Of a stretch of DNA of 64,000 nt, positions 48,883-59,443 are shown piece by piece. Under the pieces are notes generated by a model. That model did not search any database and was not told the origin of the DNA. It saw only the letters and a program-made list of their open reading frames with translations. A program made the translations under genes and the position numbers. This DNA comes from Phytophthora quininea (Eukaryota > Oomycota > Peronosporomycetes > Peronosporales > Peronosporaceae). The stretch covers positions 124,001 to 188,000 of the forward strand of contig JAAVTG010000039.1 in NCBI GenBank assembly GCA_011947345.1, given 5' to 3'. Within the stretch, counting starts at the first letter, position 1; each line of letters starts with the position of its first letter.

Positions 48883-49133
48883 GCTGAAGGACGGATGCAC
48901 AGACGCACTGTCCTCGATGTGGCTCGCCCGCTTGAGCAATGCCCCTTGGCCGGTACGATTGACTGGAGGAGGGAATTGACTGCATGTGTGACTTGAGACG
49001 TGCGGAGAAATAGCCAATCGAAAGCGGCGATGAAAGAATTCCCTGATTGGTTGAAATGACACATGACTGCAGTGGTTGACGAGTTGAAGTCGTCGTTGTT
49101 GTTGCCTTGGCTCTCATCTATGCCAGGAGCGAT

Positions 49134-51620
49134 CTACTCGTCTTTCTTGTGCAGACTCTGGTCCAGCAGCTCGGCGAGGATCTCGTTCAAACCGCCGAGA
49201 ATCGTGCGGCCGTCGTTCACAAGACCAGCGGCCACCGTCGCATTGGTGTAGATCTGTTGCACAGAACAATCAGTACAACTGGAAAGAAAATACAAAGGCA
49301 CAGTCGCTGCAAGCCTTACCTGACGAGCCACCTTGGCGGCGAGCGGGTTGTTCACTTCACGCAGCTTGTTCAGGTCTACAATGATGCTGTGGTTCGGATT
49401 GATCTCCATCACGTTCTTGGACAGGCCGTTCATGTTTTGGCCGGTGCTGTCGTTCACCATTTGCATCATCCTATCGGGTAGCAGCGACGCGCATCAGTAC
49501 ATGCTACAACCACTACTACAGATCAACAGCGGACGTACTGGCGAACGGCAGCAGATTCGTGGTCCACGATGATAGCCGGCGAATCGGTCAGGCGAGCAGT
49601 GAACTGGTACACACCCAAGTTAGTTTCTCTATCGAGTACACAATATTTGGGTAAGCAATACCTTGACATCCTTGACGCTGTCTTCCAGCGCGAGCTTCAG
49701 CCACGCACCGAACAAGTCCTGCTCATCCTTGGACAGCTTCTTACCGGAAGCGCTTTCGTCGTCGCTGCTGACGTCCAGCTTCGCGTGCTCCGCCGAAACA
49801 ATCTTGCGGCCGTTGAATTCGGCCACGTTGGTCATAACGAAGTCGTCGATGGGGCTGTACACAAACAGCACTTCCTTGTTCAATTTCCTGTCGTGAATGC
49901 ACAAAGAGTTTGGTCAATACAGTTGTAATAAGATTTGTGTGTGTGTGTGTGTTCAACGTACTTGAAGGCCTCAAAGTACGGCGATGACTCGGCAATCTCG
50001 CGGGTAGGAGCGCACAGGTAGTAGATCTCGTTCTGGTCCGGCGGGCAGCGCGACACGTACTCATCCAGAGTGGCGACCTTGCCTTCATCAACCTGGCTAG
50101 ACTCGTAACGCAGCAACTTGGCTAGAGCGTCCTTGTTCTGGAAGTCCGTGCAAATACCTTCCTTGATGAACTGGCCGAATTCCTTGAAGAACTTGTCGAA
50201 CTTCTCAGTCTCCTTGGTAGACTGTTATGGCACACAGTAACATCGTTAGTACGTAGGTCATGACATTAGCGTAGTTGACAAACATCGCACCTGACGCTCC
50301 AAGAAGCGGATAATTCTTCTCGTCAACACGTCGCGGATCTTGTGGATCAGGCGGCTGTCCTGCATCTTCTCACGCGAAAGACTCAGCGGAAGGTCCTCGC
50401 TGTCGACAACACCACGGACGAAGCGCATCCAGTCCGGCAGAATATCGGGCGAGTTGCGCTCAATCAGAACCTTGCGCGAGTACAGACTCACACCCGGTTC
50501 CAGACGAGCATAGCCAAACTTCTCGGTGTGCGAAGAGCCGATGAAGAAAAGAGTCTTGAGCTCGATAGGAGCGTCGGCCTTAAAGATAATGCGGTAGGCC
50601 GGCTCGTCGAATGCGTTCGCGATGAACTTGTAGAACTCAGTGTACTCTTCGTCCGTCACCTCGCTCTCGTTCTTGGTCCACAGCGCCTGAACGGTGTTCA
50701 CCTTATCGCCGTCGAGGATAATCGGGAACGACACGAAGTTGGAGTAGCGACGGATGATTGACTCGACCTTGGCCTTGGTGCCAAACTCCTTGCAAGACTC
50801 CTTGAGGTGGATGACGATCTTGCTTCCGCGCGTAACATCGCTCGCCTCGGCCACCTCGTAAGAGCCACTGCCATCCGAGCGCCATAAGTGGCTCTGACGA
50901 CCAGCGATAGCCGACTGCGAGAACACCTCCACCTTGTCGGCCACCATGAAGGCGGAGTAGAAACCCACACCGAACTTGCCAATGATACCGCTCAGCGCGT
51001 CGCCCGACTCACCGGGGCGCTGTCCTTCAGCTGCTCCAGGAACGCCTTCGATCCGGACCGCGCAATGGTACCCAGGTTTTCAATCAGCTCGTCCTTGGAC
51101 ATTCCCACGCCCGTGTCGGAGATCGTCAGCGTGTTGGCCTTCTCGTCCGTCGTAATGACGATCTTGGGCTCCAGCTCTGGGTCCTGCAGGCTCGCGCCCG
51201 TAGACTGCACGTGACGCAGCTTCTCCAGCGCATCCGAGGCGTTGGAGATCAGCTCGCGGATGAACACTTCCTTGTCCGTGTAGATGGAGTGCGTTACAAT
51301 GTCCAGAAGCTGGCGCGTCTCCGCTTGGAACTCGTGGCGGTCGGCTGTAGGTAGTAATACAACAATATCAAGCGTTACATCAGCGTCAACAGCTATCGGA
51401 TCACGACGCAAAGCTCCGCACCTTTGTCGTCCGTGGCGCTGGAACTGAAGCAGGCGCTGCTGAGCTGCTGCACGGACGGCACTAGCTTGGATCCGCGCTG
51501 CAACAAGCGGGCGTCGGGAGCGACTCTACGGGAGAACTGACGCTGCAGAGCACGACGTCCGTTGGAAGCAGCCGTGGCGCTCGCTCGGCGAGCCATGCGC
51601 TGCGCAGCCGATCGCATCAT
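49134..51620 (-). CDS. TRAP1: Mitochondrial HSP90 (TRAP1)
   Basis: TRAP1 is the mitochondrial Hsp90 chaperone. The N-terminus is a long Arg/Ser/Ala presequence ([19 protein letters not shown]). The ATPase domain is recognised by [27 protein letters not shown] and [15 protein letters not shown]. The middle domain follows with [23 protein letters not shown] sequence and [13 protein letters not shown]. The C-terminal exons include [10 protein letters not shown] and [14 protein letters not shown]. There are about seven exons; one intron (about 49890-49960) holds a GT microsatellite. One base is missing near 51015, between the two halves of the ATPase domain. About 720 residues. Divergent from the D-LDH array. 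Confidence 0.93.
49935..49952. repeat. (GT)n microsatellite in a TRAP1 intron
   Basis: Uninterrupted TG/GT dinucleotides for about 18 bases within an intron of the minus-strand TRAP1 gene. Confidence 0.9.
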
Positions 51621-51856
51621 GACGGTCTCCTTTTTCCAGCCACAAACAAGCTTGTCAAATGGGAGTTGGGGGTCATTTGTGTACTGTTGTCACAATACAC
51701 TGCTGCCACAGTTTTTGATGTCACAGGAAACCATTCCACTGCCACAAACCCCAGGTTTTGCTGCTTGGAGCAACAACGTTTTGACTCCAAGCAGCATTTC
51801 GCGTGACGAATTTGCTGCCCCATGCTCAATCTGAGCAGCTAGCTCAAGAAGCCCAG

Positions 51857-52090
51857 CTACACGGTGTAGCTGTCCTTGCCAATAATGCACACCTCGCCGT
51901 CCAGCGCCAACGCCCTCCTTGCGGTTGAACATTTTGCGATCCCACACCAGATCGACGCCGCCACCGCCGGACCAGACGCTTGGCCACCACTGCAGAGGGG
52001 GCCAGCAACGCTGAGCGACATACCCAGCAACCAGTGCAGAGACTGCTCTTCACCCAACAATGCCAATTGCTTGCTCGCACAAAGTGACAC
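51857..52090 (-). pseudogene. Possible remnant of an unknown protein C-terminus
   Basis: A 77-codon minus frame ends LDGEVCIIGKDSYTV and a stop. A neighbouring minus frame reads DLVWDRKMFNRKEG, and one inserted or deleted base near 51910 would join the two. No start or family is recognised. It could be a degraded gene end or chance in GC-rich DNA. Confidence 0.25.
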
Positions 52091-52193
52091 CGGACGCTTT
52101 TGTATGGTGGCAGCAGTCCAATCTGTTCAAAACCCTTGTCGCATAGACTCGGGGTTGCTTGGGGTGCGTCAGCAGAGCGTGGGGCTCGTAGCG

Positions 52194-52209
52194 GCTCATT
52201 CTTCGATTC
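52194..52209 (+). promoter_or_regulatory. Oomycete initiator upstream of D-LDH copy 1
   Basis: GCTCATTCTTCGATTC matches the published oomycete core promoter consensus (GCTCATTYBNNNWTTY) essentially base for base, 38 nt before the ATG at 52232. It implies a 5' UTR of about 35 nt. Confidence 0.75.
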
Positions 52210-52231
52210 TCGTCGCCACCGCCACCCCAAG

Positions 52232-53822
52232 ATGTGGAGCCGCCTCGCCGCCAGACACTCGTCGCTGCTGCGTCAGCAGGGCCGCCTCATGAGCACGCGC
52301 CGCGTGCCGCCCGCCGAGACGCTGTCGGCGCTCAAGGAGCTGCTGGGCGACCGTCTCTCCACCGCCGCGTCCGTTCTGGAGGTGCGTCCAATATGCGCCA
52401 AAGGACATGTAGAACTCTCATAACTAACGCTTATGTCTACTATGCCATGGCAGCAACACGGCACGGATGAGTCCTACCACGCGGTGGCTCCCCGACGCTG
52501 TGGCCTTCGTTGAGTCCACGGAGGAAGTCTCAGAGGTCGTCAAGATCTGTGCTGCTACGGGCACGCCCATCATCCCCTTCGGCGCGGGCTCCTCGCTCGA
52601 GGGCACATCTCCGCCACGGAGGGCGGCGTCTCCATTGACCTCACGGGCATGAACAACATCCTGAGTGTAAGATTGCTGCAAGTGTGTAAGTTTGTGTTGA
52701 AGAATGCCAACTAACGAAGATATTCTGCTTGGTGTAGGTCGAACCGGAGAACATGAGCTGTAAAGTGCAAGCTGGAGTCACGCGCGAGCAGCTGAACGTG
52801 GATCTGCGTGCCACGGGTCTCATGTTCACGGTGGACCCGGGCGCGAACGCTACTCTCGGTGGAATGATCTCGACCAATGCGTCCGGCACCACCACAGTCC
52901 GATACGGCAACATGAAGACCAACGTCATGTCGCTGACGGCCGTGATGCCCGATGGCCGCATCATCAAGACGGGCTCCAAGACCCGCAAGTCTTCGGCAGG
53001 CTACGACCTCACCCGCCTGCTCATCGGCTCGGAGGGCACGCTCGGCATTGTGACGGAGGCGGAGCTGCGTCTGTTCGGCATCCCGGAGGCCGAGAAAACC
53101 ATGATCTGCCAGTTCGACTCGATCCAGAACGCCGTCGACACGTGCGCGACGGTGATGCAGATGGGCATCCCCGTGGCCCGCATGGAGCTGATGGACGAGA
53201 ACGCCGTGGAGGCGATCAACAAATACTCCAAGCTGTCGACGCCCGTGCGTCCGTCGCTGCTGATTGAGCACCACGGCTCCCCGGTGAGGTCGAGGAGCAG
53301 AGCTCAGTTGTCGTGGAGATCGCCAACGACTTTGAGGCGAAGGACATTGAGCTGGCCACGAGTTCTGAGGAGCGCAAGAAGCTCTGGAGCGGCCGTCACG
53401 CTGCGTGGTACGCCACGATGAGTCAGATGCCTGGCAGCCGCGGTCTGTCGACGGATGTCGCCGTGCCGTTCGACAAGCTGACGGATGTGATCGTGGAGAC
53501 GCAGGCCGACTTGAAGGAGTCGGGTCTGTTCGGAACGATCGTGGGCCACGTCGGCGACGGCAACTTTCACGTCATGCTGCCGTTCTTCCAGGACAACGAG
53601 GAGCTCATGCAGAAGGTGCGTGCTTTCTCCGATCGTCTGGTGAACCGCGCCATCGAGTACGAAGGCACGTGCACGGGCGAGCACGGTATTGGAAACGGTA
53701 AGATGAACTACCTGTCCAAGGAGCACGGCGACAGCGTCGAGGTGATGCACACGATCAAGAACGCGCTCGACCCTAAGAACATCATGAACCCCGGCAAGAT
53801 TTTCTACGGCAAGGCGAATTAG
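52232..53822 (+). CDS. D-lactate dehydrogenase (cytochrome), mitochondrial, array copy 1
   Basis: An FAD enzyme that oxidises D-lactate to pyruvate and passes electrons to cytochrome c. Presequence MWSRLAARHSSLLRQQ. The FAD-binding-4 (PCMH) fold is read in [38 protein letters not shown] and [16 protein letters not shown]. The FAD-oxidase C domain has [14 protein letters not shown] and [10 protein letters not shown]. Introns: 52382-52453 (after SVLE) and about 52668-52738 (before VEPEN); the rest is one exon. Single bases are missing near 52483, near 52602 and at 53283. About 485 residues. It shares about the same length and all motifs with copies 2 and 3. Confidence 0.92.
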
Positions 53823-53984
53823 AAGTAGTTAGGGACGATTCATGTTCGGTTGTAGACCCATGCGATGAAAGCAATGAGCTAGCCAAAACAATACACTATC
53901 AAAGTACAGCACGCCGGAAAATGATGGGCAGTTGAAGTTTGATTGTCTTCACCATTTCCGAACAAGCAGGACAGGATTGGGATC

Positions 53985-55654
53985 ATGTGGCACCGCCTCG
54001 CGTCGTCGCCGCTGTTGCTACGACGGACTACAAGCGTCCTCCCGAAGGCGCTGCAACACTCTGCAGCGCTTGTGCAGCCTCACCAAGATCGCAGCTTGAG
54101 TGCACGCCGAACGGCCCCACCCGAGACGCTTGCCGCTCTCCGGGAGCTGCTCGGCGATCGCCTCTCGACCGCTCCCTCTGTGCTTGAGGTAGATATTCAT
54201 TTGCGCAAACGTGCCATGGCAATTGGTTAACGTGGTGACTTGTAGCAACATGGAACGGATGAATCCTATCACGCTGTGACGCCCCGGATGCTGTCGCCTT
54301 CGTGGAGTCAACGCAAGAGGTTTCGCAGGTGATCAAGCTCTGCGCTGCATCAAACACCCCCGTCATTCCATTTGGAGCGGGCACGTCGATCGAGGGCCAC
54401 ATTTCTGCTGTTGTCGGTGGAGTATCTGTCGATCTATCCGGGATGAACAGAATTCTTCAGGTCGATGAAGGCAACTTGAGCTGCAAGGTGGAAGCGGGCG
54501 TGACGAGAGAGCAGCTGAATTTGCATCTCCGCGATACTGGTCTCATGTTCCCAGTGGACCCAGGAGCAAACGCCACAATTGGCGGCATGATCTCGACGAA
54601 CGCGTCGGGGACAACAACCGTTCGGTACGGCAACATGAAGACCAATGTGTTGTCACTGACGGCGGTCATGGCGGATGGACGAGTTATCAAGACGGGATCG
54701 AAGTATGTGCATCGCTACATGAATCCGTTTGGATGCTAACGTTGTTTTTACCGTGCAGGGTACGAAAATCCTCGGCAGGGTACGACCTCACTCGCCTTTT
54801 GATCGGTGCTGAAGGAACGCTAGCCGTGGTGACCGAGGCGGAGATCCGCCTTAGTGGCATCCCAGAAGCGGAGAAGGCGATGATCTGCTCCTTCAACACG
54901 ATGAAAGACGCCATCGATACGTGCACGGCCGTCATGCAGATGGGTATCCCCGTGGCGCGAATGGAGATGATGGACGAGAATGTGGTCGACGCTGTCAATA
55001 AGTATTCGAACCTGAACAATCCGCTGCGTCCTTCGCTGATCATCGAGCACCATGGCTCCCCAAGGAGCTGGAAGAGCAAAACAATATTGTTCAGGAGATT
55101 GCAAGAGACTTTGGCGCCATGGATATTGAGGTGGCCACCAGTGCAGAGGACCGAAAGCGTCTTTGGAGTGGTCGTCATTCCGTTTGGCATGCCGTGTTGA
55201 GCCAAGTTCCAGGCAGTCGCGGGTTCTCAGCCGACGTAGCCGTGCCTTTCTCCAAGCTTGCAGGTGCAGTCGTTGAAACGCAGCAAGACCTGAAAGACTC
55301 CAACTTGATTGGCATCGTCGTCGGGTAAGTCGTCGTCCTGCTCACGATAAAATCAAGCGCTAACTACGCTTGCAGTCATGTAGGCGACGGGAATTTCCAC
55401 GTGTTGATACCGTTCACGGATGACGATATTGTTCACCTGGACAAGATGAAGGCCTTCTCTCACCGGTTGGTGAAGCGGGCTTTAGCATGTGGAGGAACTT
55501 GCTCCGGGAGCACGGCATCGGTATCGGGAAGATGGACTACGTTTTGTTGGAGCATGGCGACGCAGTTGATGTCATGTGCGCGATCAAAGCAGCTTTGGAC
55601 CCAAACGATATCATGAACCCCGGGAAGATTTTCTACGGGCAGCCTCGCGAGTAA
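53985..55654 (+). CDS. D-lactate dehydrogenase (cytochrome), mitochondrial, array copy 2
   Basis: Paralogue of copy 1 with the same order of motifs: [53 protein letters not shown] and [10 protein letters not shown]. The presequence is longer ([20 protein letters not shown]). It has an intron after SVLE (54188-54246), one after GSK (54703-54760) and one at VVG|HVG (about 55325-55374). It lacks the second intron of copy 1. Frame breaks near 54280, near 55065 and at the G run 55506-55508. It is more divergent from copies 1 and 3 than they are from each other (for example [11 protein letters not shown] against [11 protein letters not shown]). Confidence 0.92.
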
Positions 55655-55792
55655 GAGCGTAAGCGCACTAGGCAGCCGATTCAAAGCTTGCAACAAGTTG
55701 TAGATTGGAAGGAAATACCGGCCCATGCAGCACTCCAGGCCAATCCACGGCAATAGGCGGTACTTCTCATCCCCTTCGTCAGCACTCTGGTG

Positions 55793-55800
55793 TCATTCCT
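55793..55800 (+). promoter_or_regulatory. Initiator-like TCATTCCT upstream of D-LDH copy 3
   Basis: TCATTCCT followed by CAAGTCTCC lies 31 nt before the ATG at 55824, the same spacing as in copy 1. Confidence 0.45.
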
Positions 55801-55823
55801 CAAGTCTCCTCGGTCTTGTCACC

Positions 55824-57690
55824 ATGTGGCGCCAACTCGCCACCGCGGCCTCTCGTTGCCCGCTTCGTAGTCCCAGCACTACCTGCCTGCAAGCGTCGAG
55901 CCTGCAGAGCCGACTGCTGAGTACGCGGCGAACGGCGTCACCTGAGACCATCTCCGCGTTGAAGGAGCTCCTGGGAGATCGGCTGTCAACCGCCCGATCA
56001 GTGCTTGAGGTGCATTAGAACGAGATGTTTGGGTGAGGTAAATGGCATTATAACCGTGTTTTACCACGTAGCAACACGGCACCGACGAGTCCTACCACAA
56101 GGTCACTCCTCCCGATGCGGTCGCGTTTGTGAAGTCCACAGAGGAGGTGTCTGAGGTGATCAAGATTTGTGCTGCAGCAGGGACCCCTGTTATCCCGTTC
56201 GGGTCGGGATCGTCGTTGGAAGGACACATCTCGGCGACGTATGGCGGAGTTTCCATCGACCTGACGGGGATGAACAAGATCCTGAAGGTAACGAGACAAC
56301 GATTGCTTGGTTTGATTTTACGAGGGATGTAACTTGGTGATGATTTAGACGGAACCTGAGAACATGAGCTGTCGAGTGCAAGCTGGTGTCACTCGCGAGC
56401 AGTTGAACACGGATCTACGAGCTACGGGTTTATTCTTCCCTGTGGACCCCGGCGCCAATGCCAGTATCGGTGGGATGATCGCCACCAACGCTTCTGGCAC
56501 CACGACCGTGCGGTAAGGCATCTGCCGAGCTCATCGGTTCATAAGTTGGTTTTCCTCTTAATTCGAATGCGCTTGCATGCAGCTATGGCAACATGAAGAC
56601 GAACGTGATGGCGCTCACTGCTGTTATGGCCGACGGGAGGATCATCAAGACCGGATCAAAGTACGTGTGCTGGTCCTTTGGTGTAGTCTGTGAAGTTAAG
56701 GACCCCATTTGTTTTTAATCAGGACTAGAAAGTCCTCGGCTGGATATGATCTCACTCGTTTGCTTATCGGGTCCGAGGAACGCTAGCTGTAATCACTGAG
56801 GTACCAGTTCAAACGTCAGTGGTGACGGAAGCAAGCTAACGACGGAATATTGTGTGCACTAGGCGGAACTTCGACTGTTCGGAAACCCAGAAGCTGAGAA
56901 GACAATGATTTGCTCATTCAACACGATGAAAGATGCGGTCGACACGTGCGCGACCGTCATGCAAATGGGCATCCCAGTAGCTCGCATGGAACTGATGGAC
57001 GAGAATGCCGTCGAGGCGATCAACAAGTACTCCAAGCTGGACAATGCAGTGCGTCCGTCGCTAATCATCGAACACCACGGCTCGCCTGGTGAGATCGAGG
57101 AACAAAGCGCCATCGTCCAAGAGATTGTGCGCGACTTTGACGCCAAGGACATCGAGTTGGCTACGACCGCTGAAGAGCGGAAGAAACTGTGGAGCGGCCG
57201 CCACTCGGCCTGGTGGGCGACGCTGGTACGTTCTTGACGAGTATATTCTGTCTTGTTAACGAACTGACGATTCTTGTACTGTACAGAGTCAGATGCCAGG
57301 AAGCCGTGGGCTCGTCACCGACGTCGCTGTGCCGCCGTCCAAGCTGGCGGACGTGATCGTCGAAACTCAAGTTGACTTGAAGGAGACTGGTCTGTTCGGC
57401 GCGATTGTGGGCCACGTCGGCGACGGTAATTTCCACGTCATGATCCCGTTTTCCAGGACGACCCGGAGCTCATGGCGAAGGTTAAAGGTTTCTCGAACCG
57501 CCTGGTGGAGCGTGCTCTCGAGTATGAAGGCACTTGCACTGGTGAACATGGTGTTGGGCTTGGCAAGATGAACTACGTGTCCAAGGAACACGGCGACAGT
57601 GTGGATGTCATGCTCGCCATTAAACGTGCGTTGGACCCGAACGACATCATGAACCCCGGCAAGATGCTCTACGGCAAGGTGTCGAGCTAA
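55824..57690 (+). CDS. D-lactate dehydrogenase (cytochrome), mitochondrial, array copy 3
   Basis: Third paralogue. Motifs: [76 protein letters not shown]. Presequence [16 protein letters not shown]. It has six introns: after SVLE, after ILK (about 56287-56349), TTTVR|YGN (about 56514-56581), GSK|TRK (about 56660-56722), TE|AEL (about 56800-56862) and TL|SQM (57226-57287). Single bases are missing near 56777 and near 57453. The exon and intron layout differs from copies 1 and 2 although the proteins are clearly homologous along their length. Confidence 0.92.
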
Positions 57691-57777
57691 TTCGTCGTCC
57701 ACTTCAACTTCATTCTAAAAATATAAAAAACATATACCAAACGGGATTTTTAGAAACTACACAGTCTTCAAATAAGA

Positions 57778-58199
57778 ATGCCAGCGATGGAAGTGGGTGC
57801 TCCGGCGGCGACTGCGGCCGCTGCCGCCTCTCGCGCGCATACGGAGCTGCCCGGGACAGTGAAGGAGCTCATGGGCTCGTCGGCGTCTCTCAGTATCTCG
57901 CTGGAGATCAAGATCCTAAGCGCGTTGATGCTGCTGTTCCTGTTCCTACTGTTCCTCATAATGGTGCTCTGGGACCGCTACGGCAAGGAGATCGGAGAAC
58001 TCTACACGTCTCCGATGGGGACCACAAGCGCTGCCAACGGTAAACTATTTTATTACTGGAGTTATGCTAATAAAACACTGAAACTAGTTGCTTCCTTGCA
58101 GACGTCAAGGTGCACGACGTGGCGGACGAGTTTTCCATCTACCAGAAGTTGCCAACGTTCTTCTACGAGTACATGCCACGGAGGAAGAAGACAAACTAA
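57778..58199 (+). CDS. Small single-pass membrane protein of unknown function
   Basis: Two exons join at A-A-N|D-V-K (donor GTAAACTA at about 58040, acceptor CCTTGCAG). The product is about 117 residues. An Ala-rich N-terminus precedes a strong membrane segment (LSALMLLFLFLLFLIMVLW) and a charged tail ending KLPTFFYEYMPRRKKTN. The family is not recognised. The dibasic C-terminus could be an ER-type retention signal. It is convergent with the ankyrin gene, with stops about 30 bp apart. Confidence 0.6.
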
Positions 58200-58230
58200 T
58201 TACAGGCGGGAAATACATGCCATTTTAGTG

Positions 58231-58947
58231 CTACGACAGCATTTTGGCGATGCTTGGGGACGAGGCGATCTCCGCGGCAGTCTTGCCGGCCTTGTTTCGC
58301 ATGGAAGCGGTGCATCCAGCATCCAGAAGCACCTTCACAATCCCGTTAAACCCACCACGAGCAGCCAAGTGGAGGGCAGTGTTTCCTTCGGCGTTGATAT
58401 GATTGGGGTTCGCTTCGTTGTCCAGGAGCTTCTCGACGGCAGTTGTGTGGCCAGCAGACACTGCCTTCATAAGTGGAGACACCTCTTGTGCAGTAATGGC
58501 GTTGATCTTAGCACCGGCGTTGAGCAGTAACATGATGGGATTCAAGATGCCTCGAGACGCAGCGAAATGCAGCGGAGTGTTCCCAGCGTCGTCCTTCACG
58601 TCGACGCTGGCGCCAAGCTGGATCAGTCGCTCGACGATGGGCAGCCGCGAGTGGTTGACTGCGTGGTGCAGCGCACGGAGACCTCCAAAGCTAGTCACTT
58701 CGACGTCGGCTCCATGAGCAGCGAGATAGTCCATCACTTCCAGGTATCCGTTGCGAGCAGCCCAGATTAACGGGGTGCAGCCGTACGGATCCTTCAAGTT
58801 CACGTTCAGCGGTGCAGTAGTCTTGCCATCAGCGCTTTCCTCGGGCTCAACAAGCGCCTTCAGCAGCTGCAAATTCCCGACAGCCGCCATCTTGAATGGA
58901 TTGGTGTCCACATCCGGGACCTCGAACTTCGCTGCTGCCGGTGCCAT
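58231..58947 (-). CDS. Ankyrin-repeat protein
   Basis: Six ankyrin repeats can be read: NPFKMAAVGNLQLLKAL, GCTPLIWAARNGYLEVMDYL, LRALHHAVNHSRLPIVERLI, GNTPLHFAASRGILNPIMLLL, VSPLMKAVSAGHTTAVEKLL and GNTALHLAARGGFNGIVKVLL, plus a short capping helix. The start at 58947 (MAPAAAKFE) is immediately before the repeats. An in-frame Met at 59133 would add about 62 residues of basic, Leu/Arg-rich sequence that could be a targeting leader. About 239 residues; no other domain, so it is probably an adaptor. Confidence 0.85.
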   Translation of the reverse strand: MAPAAAKFEVPDVDTNPFKMAAVGNLQLLKALVEPEESADGKTTAPLNVNLKDPYGCTPLIWAARNGYLEVMDYLAAHGADVEVTSFGGLRALHHAVNHSRLPIVERLIQLGASVDVKDDAGNTPLHFAASRGILNPIMLLLNAGAKINAITAQEVSPLMKAVSAGHTTAVEKLLDNEANPNHINAEGNTALHLAARGGFNGIVKVLLDAGCTASMRNKAGKTAAEIASSPSIAKMLS

Positions 58948-59443
58948 GATCTCCGCGTCGGTTCCGCGAAGGACCGCACACACAAGAAAATAGTGACGGT
59001 TGCCGTGATCGAGAGAACAAGAAGCCTTGGCAGTCAGCTTTTTACAGACCGGTGGCGGGCATGACCGGATTTTTACAGCAAAATCGTGAAGTGCCGTCCA
59101 ACGTTGTAGCCCGCGACGCGGAAGGAGAGCCATGGCAAGGCCCTGAATGCTCTCAGATTGACGGAAGTCGCAAAACAAAGTATGCATACCGCCGAACTAC
59201 CAATATTGTTTGTGGCTTCTAAGCCGTGGACCTTAGAAAAGCACATGACACAGACGTCGAAGGCATCACAGGGGCTGCTGATCTGCCCCAACACCTTTAT
59301 ATTTCCTCCTCCATGGTCCCTCGCCAAACCTCACTTAAGTGGAAGACGCCGTCCAGCGCGGAAGTGGTGGTTTTGGTGTAGAAAATCTTCCGTGTAAAAC
59401 ATCCGGTCATGACCACCACCGCTATGTAAAAAAAATCTTCGGC

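Larger units (their letters stand above)
51621..52231. promoter_or_regulatory. Divergent promoter region of TRAP1 (-) and D-LDH copy 1 (+)
   Basis: About 610 bp between the two starts. The right edge has a near-perfect oomycete initiator. The middle holds a minus-strand coding-like remnant described separately. The left 200 bp is AT-richer and has no gene. Confidence 0.5.

Noticed and set aside
52232..57690. The D-LDH array as an assembly duplication of one gene
   Set aside because: The copies differ in many residues, presequences and intron positions.
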